Source: Haemophilus seminalis (GTDB lineage: Bacteria; Pseudomonadota; Gammaproteobacteria; Enterobacterales; Pasteurellaceae). Taken from it: a DNA stretch of 64,000 bases. The notes under the pieces were generated by a model. The model was not told where the DNA came from, ran no database searches, and saw nothing but the letters and a program-made list of their open reading frames with translations. The translations under genes were made by a program, and so were the position numbers. This document shows, piece by piece, positions 40,601 to 50,146 of the stretch. The first letter of the stretch is position 1. Every line of letters begins with the position of its first letter. The DNA lies in contig NZ_VCED01000003.1 of the NCBI RefSeq assembly GCF_006384255.1, forward strand, positions 248,001-312,000. Reading direction: 5' to 3'.

Positions 40601-40894
40601 TTATTCTGAACCGTTTTCTTTTATTCCCGCTTTTGTGCTAAAAAATAATCCAGCAAAGCCGAAAACAAAGAAACTTATTGCAGAATAATATACTAGCTGA
40701 ATGCAATTTAAGATAGGCATATTTTCATTATTAAATGTAAGAACATCGCCTAAGGTAAAAGTATATCCAACACTTAATGACACAAGTGCGATAATTTTTC
40801 CAATTGTTCTTTTTATATTCATTACTTTTAATCCCAATAATGCAATTAAAGGTAAAACTATAAGAATTACAGAACTAATAAATAGATCATTCAT
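40601..40894 (-). CDS. Unknown small membrane protein
   Basis: A 97-residue protein I do not recognise. Three hydrophobic segments (about residues 3-24, 33-50 and 65-86) and a polar tail TKAGIKENGSE suggest an inner-membrane protein. It starts 4 bases after the stop of the following minus-strand gene, so the two form a small operon. The pair sits between recO and rlmD, which are neighbours in H. influenzae Rd, so it looks like an accessory insertion. Very AT-rich codons. Confidence 0.7.
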   Translation of the reverse strand: MNDLFISSVILIVLPLIALLGLKVMNIKRTIGKIIALVSLSVGYTFTLGDVLTFNNENMPILNCIQLVYYSAISFFVFGFAGLFFSTKAGIKENGSE

Positions 40895-40898
40895 TTTA

Positions 40899-41264
40899 CT
40901 ATTTCTTATTGTTTTCTAACATTTCGCAACTATCAGAATGGCCATTTTTACAAGCTTTTTGAAGCCATAATATTGCTTTCTTTTTGTTCTTCTTAGCTAA
41001 ATGACTATAGCCGAGGAAAAATTGAGCCATTACAACAATCTCTTGGTTGTATTCAGTAATAGGTGTGTTTGCTACAGGTTCAGCATATTCTATAGCTTTA
41101 GAATAATTACGTGCTTCCACTTCATTCACTGCCTGCATTAAGCGATCCGACATTGCTGCTGCTATTTTTGATTGTTCAGCAGTCCATGCAGAAGTGTAAG
41201 TAGATACGCTTATTAATGATAAACCTAGTAATATTGTCGTAACAGTTATTTTAAACTTGTTCAT
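40899..41264 (-). CDS. Exported protein with Sel1/TPR-like C-terminus
   Basis: A 121-residue protein with a signal peptide (cut near TSA-WTAEQ, about residue 26). The C-terminal half reads FFLGYSHLAKKNKKKAILWLQKACKNGHSDSCEML, which fits one Sel1-type repeat (A-x-x-W-x-x-K-A-x-x-x-G-x-x-x-A/S). It is probably periplasmic. Function is unknown. Some Sel1 repeat proteins in Pasteurellaceae act in surface or immunity roles, but nothing here shows that. Co-directional with, and 4 bases before, the small membrane protein gene. Confidence 0.7.
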   Translation of the reverse strand: MNKFKITVTTILLGLSLISVSTYTSAWTAEQSKIAAAMSDRLMQAVNEVEARNYSKAIEYAEPVANTPITEYNQEIVVMAQFFLGYSHLAKKNKKKAILWLQKACKNGHSDSCEMLENNKK

Positions 41265-41308
41265 TTTTCATTCCTTATTATAGAAAATTTCTTAGTAAGA
41301 TGTTTTGT

Positions 41309-41351
41309 GTTATCTCTGTAAAGAGATAACACCAGTAAGTATACTTACTGG
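41309..41351. repeat. Two adjacent palindromes upstream of rlmD
   Basis: A 9-base stem GTTATCTCT / AGAGATAAC around GTAA (41309-41330) is followed after one base by the perfect 20-base palindrome CCAGTAAGTATACTTACTGG (41332-41351). Neither is followed by a U-run. They could be an operator for a dimeric regulator, or termini of something lost. Confidence 0.7.
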
Positions 41352-41376
41352 AAAATTGGCTATAAAAAGAGTATAA

Positions 41377-41466
41377 AAAACAGCGATTACTCGCTTATAT
41401 AAAGATGGAAATATCACAGATGGTACAGTAAATGCGGTTGCCACTTACACCTTTTCTTATCAGTGA
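41377..41466 (+). pseudogene. Orphan 3' end of a chaperone-usher pilin gene
   Basis: After an in-frame stop the frame reads KTAITRLYKDG, then NITDGTVNAVATYTFSYQ and a stop. The end has the hallmarks of pilins bound by periplasmic chaperones: a penultimate Tyr, a Gly exactly 14 residues from the C-terminus, and alternating hydrophobic residues between. Only about 29 codons remain, with no start, so it is a relic. The rest of 41265-41597 holds the two palindromes and otherwise nothing recognisable. Confidence 0.65.
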
Positions 41467-41597
41467 TTTACTCTAAATAAAAATTATGCCAATATTTGCG
41501 GGGTCAACGTGTATTGATTCCATCAAATGGAATATCAATGAATAACTATTCTGCAATGTGTATACTTAACTGATTTGGCGTAATTCTTCTTCAAACA

Positions 41598-42914
41598 ATG
41601 GTTCTTCTTTATACCCCAAAGCAAAAAACAAAAAATGTTCAAACCATTACGGCTGATATTCTTGATTTAGATTATCAAGGTTTAGGCGTAGCGAAAATTA
41701 ATGGTAAAACTTGGTTTATTGAAAATGCACTTCCGAACGAAAAAGTGGAATGTCGTATTCTGGAAGATAAACGACAATATGGGCATGCTATGGCAAAAAA
41801 ATGGCGAGTAAAAAGTTCTGAACGTTTAGAACCTAAATGTGCTCATTTTATGCGTTGTGGTGGTTGCCAAGGGCAACATATTCCTATTGAAATGCAGAGG
41901 AAAGCGAAAGAATCTGCATTGTTTAAACGATTAAGTAAATTACAGTCAGCGCCGATTTCATTTCAACCTATGATTTGTGGCGATGCTTGGGCATATCGTC
42001 GTCGTGTGCGTTTGAGTTTATGGTTTAATCCAAACACAAAACAAATCGAAATGGGCTTTCGTCAGAAAAATACCAACGATTTAATTACTGTTCAATCTTG
42101 CGAAGTGGCAGAACCTGCAATTAATTATTTACTGCCTAAATTAACCGAACTTTTAGAACAATTCTCTGCGTCGAAACAGCTTGGGCATATTGAACTTGTG
42201 GCGGCCGATAATGGCGTCGCAATGTTGTTACGTTACACCAAAAACCTTTCGGAAATTGACCGCACTTTATTGCTCAAATTTGCTGAACAAGAAAAGTTAA
42301 TGTTGTTTTTACAAAGCGATGAAGGCATTGAACAAATCTATGGCGATTCACCTTATTATCAATTTTCTGATGGCATAAAATTACATTTTGATATTCGTGA
42401 TTTTATTCAAGTAAATCGTGCATTAAGTGAACGTATGGTCAATACAGTCTTGGATTGGCTTGAATTGAACCAACAGGATTGCGTGCTAGATTTATTTTGC
42501 GGTATGGGAAATTTTACGCTTCCTCTCGCCAAACGCGTGAAAAGTGCGGTAGGAATTGAAGGTGTTTTTGAAATGGTCCAAAAAGCGGAGCAAAATGCCG
42601 CAAGAAACCAAATCAAAAATATTGAATTTTTCCAAGCGGATCTTGACCAATCTTTTGTTGAACAACCTTGGGCACGTCAGTCGTTCAATAAAATCTTGCT
42701 TGATCCTCCCCGCAGTGGCGCAGCTTTCGCGTTAAATGCTTTGTGTGAGCTGAAAGCTGAGAAAATTTTATATGTGTCTTGTAATCCCGCAACATTAGTG
42801 CGCGATGCAGAAATTTTACGTGATTTTGGCTACAAGATTGAAAAAAGTGCGGTGATAGATATGTTCCCTCATACGGGACATTTGGAATCGATAACGTTAT
42901 TCACTACAAAATAA
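41598..42914 (+). CDS. rlmD: 23S rRNA (uracil1939-C5)-methyltransferase RlmD
   Basis: A 438-residue SAM- and 4Fe-4S-dependent methyltransferase (RumA). An N-terminal TRAM domain (ILDLDYQGLGVAKINGKTWFIENAL) is followed by cluster cysteines in KCAHFMRCGGCQ and VQSCEV. SAM-binding sequence: VLDLFCGMGNFTLPLA. Catalytic Cys in LYVSCNPATLVRD and Glu in HTGHLESITLF. Two uptake sequences lie inside the gene (42541, 42845). It has a poor ribosome site at the ATG. Confidence 0.94.
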   Translation: MVLLYTPKQKTKNVQTITADILDLDYQGLGVAKINGKTWFIENALPNEKVECRILEDKRQYGHAMAKKWRVKSSERLEPKCAHFMRCGGCQGQHIPIEMQRKAKESALFKRLSKLQSAPISFQPMICGDAWAYRRRVRLSLWFNPNTKQIEMGFRQKNTNDLITVQSCEVAEPAINYLLPKLTELLEQFSASKQLGHIELVAADNGVAMLLRYTKNLSEIDRTLLLKFAEQEKLMLFLQSDEGIEQIYGDSPYYQFSDGIKLHFDIRDFIQVNRALSERMVNTVLDWLELNQQDCVLDLFCGMGNFTLPLAKRVKSAVGIEGVFEMVQKAEQNAARNQIKNIEFFQADLDQSFVEQPWARQSFNKILLDPPRSGAAFALNALCELKAEKILYVSCNPATLVRDAEILRDFGYKIEKSAVIDMFPHTGHLESITLFTTK

Positions 42915-42991
42915 CTCGGTTATTCGGTACAATATCCACCCAAAATAAAAGCGACAGGAAGTTGCTTGCTCTTCATCAACAAGGGGGTGTT

Positions 42992-45223
42992 ATGGTTGCT
43001 GTTCGTGGTTCTCATTTGTTAAATCCGCAGGATTTTGTGATTGAACAATGGTGTGCTGGCTTAAAACTGGCAGAACAAACAGAAAAAAGTTTGAACGATG
43101 CGTGGTATTACGCACGTGACTTAATGAGCACCCATCCCGATGAAATGAAGAATGCTACCTTGATGCTCCAGTCTGGCGTGGAAATGGTAGAAATTTTGCA
43201 CGAACTTAATATGGATGCGGAAACATTGCTTACTGCAATGTTGTTTCCTATCGTTGCAAATAAATTAACAGACTGGGAAAGCCTAAAAGAAAAGTTTGGT
43301 GCGAAAATAACTAAATTACTTAAAGGCGTGTTGGAAATGGATAACATCCGTCAACTCAATGCCAGTCATTCCGCTAACGCGTTACAAGTGGATAATGTTC
43401 GCCGTATGTTGTTAGCGATGGTGGACGATTTCCGCTGCGTAATCATTAAACTTGCCGAACGTATTACTTTCTTGCGTGATGCAGAGCATCGTTGCGCAGA
43501 GGAAGACAAAGTCCTTGCCGCCAAAGAATGTTCTTATATTTATGCCCCTCTTGCCAATCGTCTTGGGATTGGTCAGTTGAAATGGGAGTTAGAAGATTAC
43601 TGCTTCCGTTATCTTCATCCTGAACAATATCGTGCTATTGCTAAATTATTGCAGGAACGTCGTCTTGATCGTGAACATTACATTGCTGATTTCGTCAGTG
43701 AGTTGAGCGGTTATTTACGTGAAAATATCGAGCAAGTTGAAGTCTATGGTCGTCCGAAACATATTTACAGTATTTGGCGCAAAATGCAGAAAAAGCATCT
43801 TGAGTTTAGCGGTTTATATGATGTAAGAGCGGTCAGAATTATCGTGCAAAAATTACAAGATTGTTATACCGCACTAGGGATTGTTCATACTCAATTTAAA
43901 CACTTACCCAAAGAATTTGACGATTATGTCGCAAACCCGAAACCGAACGGTTATCAATCTATTCATACTGTTGTTTTAGGTAAAGGTGGCAAGCCAATTG
44001 AAGTGCAAATTCGAACCCAACAAATGCATGATGATGCAGAGTTAGGGGTGGCGGCTCACTGGAAATACAAGGAAGGTAATACGGGCAGCATGTCTGCCTA
44101 CGAAGAAAAAATTGCATGGTTGCGCAAATTGCTGGCTTGGCAAGATGATATTACGGATTCTGGCGAAGTGATGGCAGAGCTGCGTAGCCAAGTGTTTGAC
44201 GATCGTGTATATGTGTTTACGCCAAAAGGCGAAGTAGTGGATTTGCCAACGGGATCTACACCATTAGATTTTGCTTATGCAATTCATAGTGAAATTGGTC
44301 ATCGCTGCATCGGGGCAAAAGTGGCAGGGCGTATTGTTCCATTTACCTATCAGCTACAAATGGGTGATCAAATTGATATTATTACCCAGAAAAATCCGAA
44401 CCCGAGCCGCGACTGGCTAAACCCAAATTTAGGATTTACTCACACTGCAAAATCTCGAGCCAAAATTCAAGCGTGGTTTAAAAAACAAGATCGCGATAAA
44501 AATATTCCAGCGGGTAAAGAATTACTCGATAATGAACTAGCGCGTTTGAATTTAAGTATAAAGCAAGTGGAACCTTATGCGTTACCACGCTATAACTTGA
44601 AAAATTTGGACGATCTTTATGCGGGTATTGGCAGTGGCGATATTCGTTTAAATAATTTAATCAATTTCTTGCAAAGTAAATTGATTAAAGTGACCGCTGA
44701 AGAAGCTGATCAGGAAATTTTACGCCATGTTGCTAACAAAAGTGCGGTAAATTCTCAGCAGAAATCTGAGAAAAAAAATGGCTACGTGATTGTGGAAGGT
44801 GTGGGCAATCTTATGCATCATATTGCACGTTGCTGCCAACCCATTCCTGGCGATGCGATTGTTGGTTATATCACAATGGGGCGTGGTATTTCTATTCACC
44901 GAGCGGATTGTGAACAGTTCTTAGATTTGCAAGCTGCTCACCCTGAGCGCGTGGTGGAATCCATTTGGGGCGAAAATTACGCAAGTGGTTTCCATATTAA
45001 TATCCGTATTGTGGCAGGCGATCGCAATGGCTTATTGCGTGATATTACGACGGTTCTAGCTAATGAAAAAATTAGCGTGTTAGGGGTGTCAAGCCGTGCT
45101 GATACCAAAAAACAGCTTGCTACCATTGATATGGAAATTGAACTCCATAATGTTGAAAGTTTGAGTAAAATATTGGCTCGATTAGCAAAATTAGATGATG
45201 TTATCGAAGCGAAACGTTTATAA
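42992..45223 (+). CDS. relA: (p)ppGpp synthetase RelA
   Basis: A 743-residue ribosome-associated stringent-response synthetase. The pseudo-hydrolase region (AETLLTAMLFPIVANKL) lacks the HD pair, as in monofunctional RelA. The synthetase has SIWRKMQKKHLEFSGLYDVRAVRIIV and PNGYQSIHTVVLG, followed by TGS (VYVFTPKGEVVDLPTGSTPLDFAYAIHSEIGHRC), the zinc-finger-like HHIARCCQPIPGD, and a C-terminal ACT domain. The ATG at 42992 has AAGGGGG upstream; a TTG at 42962 is not credible. Confidence 0.96.
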   Translation: MVAVRGSHLLNPQDFVIEQWCAGLKLAEQTEKSLNDAWYYARDLMSTHPDEMKNATLMLQSGVEMVEILHELNMDAETLLTAMLFPIVANKLTDWESLKEKFGAKITKLLKGVLEMDNIRQLNASHSANALQVDNVRRMLLAMVDDFRCVIIKLAERITFLRDAEHRCAEEDKVLAAKECSYIYAPLANRLGIGQLKWELEDYCFRYLHPEQYRAIAKLLQERRLDREHYIADFVSELSGYLRENIEQVEVYGRPKHIYSIWRKMQKKHLEFSGLYDVRAVRIIVQKLQDCYTALGIVHTQFKHLPKEFDDYVANPKPNGYQSIHTVVLGKGGKPIEVQIRTQQMHDDAELGVAAHWKYKEGNTGSMSAYEEKIAWLRKLLAWQDDITDSGEVMAELRSQVFDDRVYVFTPKGEVVDLPTGSTPLDFAYAIHSEIGHRCIGAKVAGRIVPFTYQLQMGDQIDIITQKNPNPSRDWLNPNLGFTHTAKSRAKIQAWFKKQDRDKNIPAGKELLDNELARLNLSIKQVEPYALPRYNLKNLDDLYAGIGSGDIRLNNLINFLQSKLIKVTAEEADQEILRHVANKSAVNSQQKSEKKNGYVIVEGVGNLMHHIARCCQPIPGDAIVGYITMGRGISIHRADCEQFLDLQAAHPERVVESIWGENYASGFHINIRIVAGDRNGLLRDITTVLANEKISVLGVSSRADTKKQLATIDMEIELHNVESLSKILARLAKLDDVIEAKRL

Positions 45224-45237
45224 AAATAGGAAAATTT

Positions 45238-45594
45238 ATGTATAAAACGACGGGGCTAACCCATTTAATCAATTCCACTAAATATTCATTACAAGGCTTA
45301 AAAAGTGCGTTTAAAAATGAAACGGCTTTTCGCCACGAATGTTTTTTAGCCTGCATTTTAATTCCTCTTGCTTTCTTTTTAGGCGAAACAAAAATAGAAA
45401 TTATCTTGATGATTTCTTCTGTTTTGCTTGTGATGGCGTTAGAACTTTTAAACAGTGCGGTGGAGGCTGTTGTCGATCGCATTGGTACAGAACGCCACGA
45501 ACTTTCAGGGCGTGCGAAAGATCAAGGTTCTGCATCGGTATTTATTGCTCTTTGTATTGTTGCTATTGTTTGGGGGGGAATCCTATTTTTCTAA
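45238..45594 (+). CDS. dgkA: Diacylglycerol kinase DgkA
   Basis: A 118-residue trimeric inner-membrane kinase that recycles diacylglycerol to phosphatidic acid. It has an amphipathic N-terminus (STKYSLQGLKSAFKNETAFRHE) and three helices. The catalytic stretch is MALELLNSAVEAVVDRIGTERHELSGRAKDQGSA with the conserved E-x-x-N-(S/T)-A-(I/V)-E. Starts 14 bases after relA, so probably co-transcribed. Confidence 0.95.
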   Translation: MYKTTGLTHLINSTKYSLQGLKSAFKNETAFRHECFLACILIPLAFFLGETKIEIILMISSVLLVMALELLNSAVEAVVDRIGTERHELSGRAKDQGSASVFIALCIVAIVWGGILFF

Positions 45595-45632
45595 CATACG
45601 GAATATTTTTTAAGGTACAGTATATTTTGGGG

Positions 45633-45662
45633 CGGCTTATGGAAACATAAGCCGTTTTTAAT
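45633..45662 (+). terminator. Terminator after dgkA (convergent with yggS)
   Basis: Stem CGGCTTATG / CATAAGCCG with GAAA tetraloop and a T5 tail. Confidence 0.85.
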
Positions 45663-45670
45663 TATTCATT

Positions 45671-46375
45671 TTACTTTTGGGTATAATTTCTTGAGCCAAA
45701 AATAGCGGTACCAATTCTTACCATTGTTGATCCACATTTAATTGCGCTCGGCATATCATCCGTCATTCCCATAGAAAGTGTATCAATTTGTTGATTGGGT
45801 GAGGCTTGTTTAAGTTGTTCAAATAGATCTGACATTTTTCTGAACATGGCTTCTTGTTCTGCGATGTTATCGGTCGGCGCAGGTATTGCCATTAAGCCAC
45901 GTAGGCATAAGTGCGGTAAATTTTCGATGTGTTTTGCCAGTGTTAACATTTCCTCAGGTTGAATACCAGATTTACTTTCTTCATCGCTGATATTAATCTG
46001 AATCAAGACATTCAATGGTGCTTTGTTAGTCGGTCGTTGTTCATTTAAACGATCTGCAATTTTTGCTCGATCAAGCGTTTGCATCCAATCAAAATGTTCT
46101 GCCACGAGACGGGTTTTATTCGATTGTAATGGACCGATAAAATGCCATTCAAGGTTAATACCTTGCGATTCAAAATATTGGATCTTTTCTATACCTTCTT
46201 GCACATAATTTTCCCCAAAGGCTATTTGTCCAGCTTGATAAGACGAAAGAATAGCGGAAATAGGTTTGGTCTTAGATACGGCAAGTAATTTTACGGTATT
46301 TTGATTGCGTTTAGCTTCTTCGCAAGCCGTTTCAATTTTTTGATGAATTAGGTTGAGATTATGCTGGATATCCAT
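45671..46375 (-). CDS. yggS: Pyridoxal phosphate homeostasis protein (YggS/PLPBP)
   Basis: A 234-residue fold-type III PLP-binding protein without known catalysis, which controls PLP and amino-acid balance. The PLP lysine lies in VKLLAVSKTKPISAI (about residue 36). Further marks: FGENYVQEGIEKI, LEWHFIGPLQSNKTR, and the phosphate-binding DTLSMGMTDDMPSAI, RIGTAIFGSR. The MGMT-D/S-D motif has the usual Met-Gly-Met-(T/S)-x-D form. Convergent with dgkA. Confidence 0.93.
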   Translation of the reverse strand: MDIQHNLNLIHQKIETACEEAKRNQNTVKLLAVSKTKPISAILSSYQAGQIAFGENYVQEGIEKIQYFESQGINLEWHFIGPLQSNKTRLVAEHFDWMQTLDRAKIADRLNEQRPTNKAPLNVLIQINISDEESKSGIQPEEMLTLAKHIENLPHLCLRGLMAIPAPTDNIAEQEAMFRKMSDLFEQLKQASPNQQIDTLSMGMTDDMPSAIKCGSTMVRIGTAIFGSRNYTQK

Positions 46376-46457
46376 AGGTTCTCCTTTATAAAAGTGCGGT
46401 TAGTTTACACGAAATTTATTTACTGAGAAAATTTCTGAAAAATTTGTCACTTTCTGT

Positions 46458-46486
46458 TTGACAAGCTCGGGAAATTTCGGTATTTC
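46458..46486 (+). promoter_or_regulatory. Promoter of the thr operon
   Basis: TTGACA (46458-46463, perfect), 17-base spacer, TATTTC as weak -10. The transcript would start near 46493 and include the leader peptide. Confidence 0.6.
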
Positions 46487-46517
46487 TTTACGCATTCGTT
46501 TTTCAAGATAAAACACA

Positions 46518-46604
46518 ATGAAAAATAACCGCACTTTATCCGTAATCATTAGCACGATTACCACCATTATGATGACCATTACTATGATTAATGGCGCGGG
46601 TTAG
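46518..46604 (+). CDS. thrL: thr operon leader peptide
   Basis: A 28-codon leader, [16 protein letters not shown] then [12 protein letters not shown], with a run of 12 Thr/Ile codons in 17. Ribosome stalling at these when charged tRNA-Thr or tRNA-Ile is scarce controls the attenuator behind it. An uptake sequence (ACCGCACTTTA, 46529) forms part of codons 4-7. The end GGCGCGGG can pair with CCCGCG of the terminator stem, giving the antiterminator. Confidence 0.85.
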   Translation: MKNNRTLSVIISTITTIMMTITMINGAG

Positions 46605-46626
46605 TGCACCAAAAAACAGGATACAG

Positions 46627-46663
46627 AAAACCCGCGATTCAACTGAATAGCGGGTTTTTTTAT
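46627..46663 (+). terminator. thr operon attenuator (terminator hairpin)
   Basis: Stem AAAACCCGC / GCGGGTTTT with a 14-base loop and a T-run, 23 bases after the leader stop and 37 before thrA. The alternative pairing partner GCGCGGG lies at the end of thrL. Confidence 0.85.
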
Positions 46664-46699
46664 AAATTTAAAAACACAATATCTCTAGGAGAACCAATC

Positions 46700-49147
46700 A
46701 TGCGCGTACTTAAATTTGGCGGCACTTCGCTTGCAAATCCGGAACGTTTTTCCCAAGCAGCGAAATTGATCGAGCAAGCTCATTTAGAAGAGCAGGCAGC
46801 AGGTGTTTTATCAGCACCAGCCAAAATAACTAATCATCTCGTCGCCCTTTCTGAAAAAGCTGCATTAAATCAACCAACCGATACGCATTTCAACGAAGCA
46901 ATCGAAATTTTCTATAACATCATCAATGGCTTACATGCCGAAAATAATCAATTCGACTTAAATGGCACCAAAGCGCTTATTGATGCTGAATTTGCTCAAA
47001 TCAAAGGATTATTAGAAGAAATTCGTCAAGCAGGAAAAGTAGAAGATTCAGTTAAAGCGACGATTGATTGCCGCGGTGAAAAACTTTCTATCGCTATGAT
47101 GAAAGCTTGGTTTGAAGCGCGTGGCTATAGCGTACATATTGTGGATCCTGTTAAACAATTATTGGCAAAAGGCGGTTACCTTGAATCTTCTGTTGAAATT
47201 GAAGAATCAACAAAACGTGTTGATGCAGCAAGTATCGCAAAAGATAAAGTAGTGCTTATGGCTGGCTTTACTGCGGGTAACGAAAAAGGTGAGTTGGTGC
47301 TACTCGGTCGTAATGGATCAGATTATTCTGCAGCCTGTTTAGCCGCTTGTTTAGGCGCAATCGTATGCGAAATTTGGACCGATGTGGATGGCGTTTATAC
47401 TTGCGATCCGCGTTTAGTGCCTGATGCACGTTTATTGCCAACTCTTTCTTATCGTGAAGCGATGGAACTTTCTTATTTCGGTGCGAAAGTGATTCATCCT
47501 CGTACGATTGGCCCATTGTTGCCACAAAATATTCCTTGTGTCATTAAAAATACAGGAAATCCTTCTGCGCCGGGTTCGATTATTGATGGCAATGTAAAAT
47601 CAGAAGGTTTACAAGTCAAGGGTATCACTAACTTAGATAATTTGGCTATGTTTAATGTGTCAGGCCCAGGTATGCAAGGCATGGTTGGTATGGCATCTCG
47701 TGTATTTTCAGCTATGTCAGGCGCAGGCATTTCAGTCATTTTAATTACCCAGTCTTCGTCTGAATATAGTATTAGTTTCTGTGTGCCAGTGAAATCTGCA
47801 GAAGTAGCGAAAACCGTACTAGAAACTGAGTTTGCTAATGAATTAAATGAACATCAATTAGAACCAATTGAAGTGATTAAAGATTTATCCATTATTTCTG
47901 TTGTGGGCGATGGAATGAAGCAAGCGAAAGGCATTGCTGCTCGTTTCTTCTCTGCGTTAGCACAGGCAAATATTAGCATTGTGGCGATTGCACAAGGTTC
48001 TAGTGAACGTTCAATTTCTGCAGTTGTGCCGCAAAATAAAGCGATTGAAGCGGTGAAAGCTACCCATCAGGCGCTTTTCAATAATAAAAAAGTAGTGGAT
48101 ATGTTTTTAGTGGGCGTCGGTGGAGTAGGCGGAGAATTAATTGAGCAGGTAAAGCGTCAAAAGGAGTATCTAGCAAAGAAGAATGTTGAAATTCGAGTTT
48201 GTGCTATTGCGAATTCCAACCGCATGTTGCTCGATGAAAATGGATTATGTTTAGACGATTGGAAAACCGATTTAGAAAATGCGACTCAGCCATCAGATTT
48301 TGATGTACTGCTTTCTTTCATTAAATTACATCATGTGGTGAATCCAGTATTTGTAGATTGTACTTCAGCCGAATCTGTAGCGGGGCTTTATGCTCGTGCG
48401 TTAAAAGAAGGTTTCCATGTGGTTACGCCAAATAAAAAAGCGAATACACGAGAATTAGCTTATTACAATGAGTTACGCCAAAATGCTCAAGCAAGCCAAC
48501 ATAAATTCTTATATGAAACGAATGTGGGCGCTGGTTTGCCAGTAATTGAAAATCTTCAAAACTTACTTGCTGCGGGTGATGAACTTGAATATTTTGAAGG
48601 CATTTTATCTGGCTCCCTTTCCTTTATTTTTGGTAAATTGGAGGAAGGACTTTCTCTTTCAGAAGTAACCGCACTTGCGCGTGAAAAAGGCTTTACTGAG
48701 CCAGATCCCCGTGATGACCTTTCTGGACAAGATGTAGCGCGCAAATTATTAATTCTTGCTCGTGAAGCAGGAATTGAGCTTGAACTTTCAGATGTTGAAG
48801 TTGAAGGTGTATTGCCGAAAGGCTTCTCTGAAGGAAAATCTGCAGATGAATTTATGGCAATGTTGCCACAGCTTGATGAAGAGTTTAACGCTCGTGTTTC
48901 CACCGCTAAAGCTGAAGGCAAAGTATTGCGTTATGTTGGAAAAATTTGCGAAGGTAAATGTAAAGTATCTATTGTTGCAGTCGATCAGAATAATCCACTT
49001 TATAAAGTGAAAGATGGTGAAAATGCTTTGGCATTTTATACTCGTTATTACCAACCCATCCCACTTTTATTACGTGGTTATGGCGCAGGCAATGCGGTGA
49101 CGGCGGCAGGTATCTTTGCAGATATTTTAAGAACATTACAACATTAA
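46700..49147 (+). CDS. thrA: Bifunctional aspartokinase I / homoserine dehydrogenase I
   Basis: An 815-residue fused enzyme doing steps 1 and 3 of threonine synthesis. The aspartokinase part starts [17 protein letters not shown] and has [23 protein letters not shown]. Two ACT domains bind the inhibitor threonine ([31 protein letters not shown]). The dehydrogenase part starts [15 protein letters not shown] and includes VVTPNKKAN and [27 protein letters not shown]. The start at 46700 follows AGGAGAACC. An in-frame start at 46604 would begin in the attenuator. Confidence 0.97.
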   Translation: MRVLKFGGTSLANPERFSQAAKLIEQAHLEEQAAGVLSAPAKITNHLVALSEKAALNQPTDTHFNEAIEIFYNIINGLHAENNQFDLNGTKALIDAEFAQIKGLLEEIRQAGKVEDSVKATIDCRGEKLSIAMMKAWFEARGYSVHIVDPVKQLLAKGGYLESSVEIEESTKRVDAASIAKDKVVLMAGFTAGNEKGELVLLGRNGSDYSAACLAACLGAIVCEIWTDVDGVYTCDPRLVPDARLLPTLSYREAMELSYFGAKVIHPRTIGPLLPQNIPCVIKNTGNPSAPGSIIDGNVKSEGLQVKGITNLDNLAMFNVSGPGMQGMVGMASRVFSAMSGAGISVILITQSSSEYSISFCVPVKSAEVAKTVLETEFANELNEHQLEPIEVIKDLSIISVVGDGMKQAKGIAARFFSALAQANISIVAIAQGSSERSISAVVPQNKAIEAVKATHQALFNNKKVVDMFLVGVGGVGGELIEQVKRQKEYLAKKNVEIRVCAIANSNRMLLDENGLCLDDWKTDLENATQPSDFDVLLSFIKLHHVVNPVFVDCTSAESVAGLYARALKEGFHVVTPNKKANTRELAYYNELRQNAQASQHKFLYETNVGAGLPVIENLQNLLAAGDELEYFEGILSGSLSFIFGKLEEGLSLSEVTALAREKGFTEPDPRDDLSGQDVARKLLILAREAGIELELSDVEVEGVLPKGFSEGKSADEFMAMLPQLDEEFNARVSTAKAEGKVLRYVGKICEGKCKVSIVAVDQNNPLYKVKDGENALAFYTRYYQPIPLLLRGYGAGNAVTAAGIFADILRTLQH

Positions 49148-49159
49148 TAAGGATTCCCA

Positions 49160-50104
49160 ATGTTAAGAATTTACGCCCCTGCATCTAGCGCGAATATTAG
49201 CGTAGGTTTCGATACTTTAGGCGTCGCGATTTCTCCTATTGATGGTTCTCTGTTAGGTGATGTAGTTCAAATAGAATCTATTTCAAGTGGTTTTGAGTTA
49301 GAAAGTGCGGGCTATTTTGTTCGTAAATTACCGAAAGAACCACAAAAAAATATTGTTTACCAAGCTTATGTGCTATTTACTGAGCAATTAAAATTACGTG
49401 GAGGGAATGTGAAGCCTTTGCGTTTAACGCTCGAAAAAAATATGCCTATTGGCTCTGGTTTAGGTTCTAGTGCTTGTTCTATTGTTGCTGCATTAGTGGC
49501 ATTAAATCAGTTTCATGATGAACCTTTTTCGAAAATGGAGTTGCTTGAAATGATGGGCGAATTGGAAGGTCGTATTTCTGGTTCAATCCATTATGATAAT
49601 GTTGCACCTTGCTATCTTGGCGGTGTGCAATTTATGGTGCAATCGCTCGGCAATATTTGTCAAAAGCTTCCATTTTTTGATAATTGGTATTGGGTGTTAG
49701 CATATCCGGGAATTGAAGTTTCTACTGCTGAAGCTCGTGCAATTTTACCGAAAAGCTATACTCGACAAGACGTGATTGCCCATGGTCGTCATTTGGGGGG
49801 CTTTGTACATGCTTGCCATACCCATCAGGAAAACCTTGCTGCGATTATGATGAAAGATGTCATTGCCGAGCCTTATCGTGAATCTCTGTTACCTAATTTT
49901 GCTGAAGTAAAACAAGCTACGAGAGACTTAGGTGCACTTGCAACTGGTATTTCAGGCTCAGGGCCAACAATTTTCTCTATTGCTCCAGACTTACAAACCG
50001 CAATTAAACTTTCAACTTATTTAGAGAATCATTATTTACAAAATAATGAAGGTTTTGTGCATGTATGCAAGGTCGATAACGAAGGCGCAAGAGAAATTAA
50101 ATAA
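49160..50104 (+). CDS. thrB: Homoserine kinase
   Basis: A 314-residue GHMP kinase that phosphorylates homoserine. It starts [21 protein letters not shown]. The ATP-loop is [21 protein letters not shown], and the third motif is [16 protein letters not shown]. It is 12 bases after thrA in the thrLABC operon. Full length. Confidence 0.97.
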   Translation: MLRIYAPASSANISVGFDTLGVAISPIDGSLLGDVVQIESISSGFELESAGYFVRKLPKEPQKNIVYQAYVLFTEQLKLRGGNVKPLRLTLEKNMPIGSGLGSSACSIVAALVALNQFHDEPFSKMELLEMMGELEGRISGSIHYDNVAPCYLGGVQFMVQSLGNICQKLPFFDNWYWVLAYPGIEVSTAEARAILPKSYTRQDVIAHGRHLGGFVHACHTHQENLAAIMMKDVIAEPYRESLLPNFAEVKQATRDLGALATGISGSGPTIFSIAPDLQTAIKLSTYLENHYLQNNEGFVHVCKVDNEGAREIK

Positions 50105-50146
50105 GTTAATTTAAATAGATAAAATCAGATTAAAAACGGATTAAAT

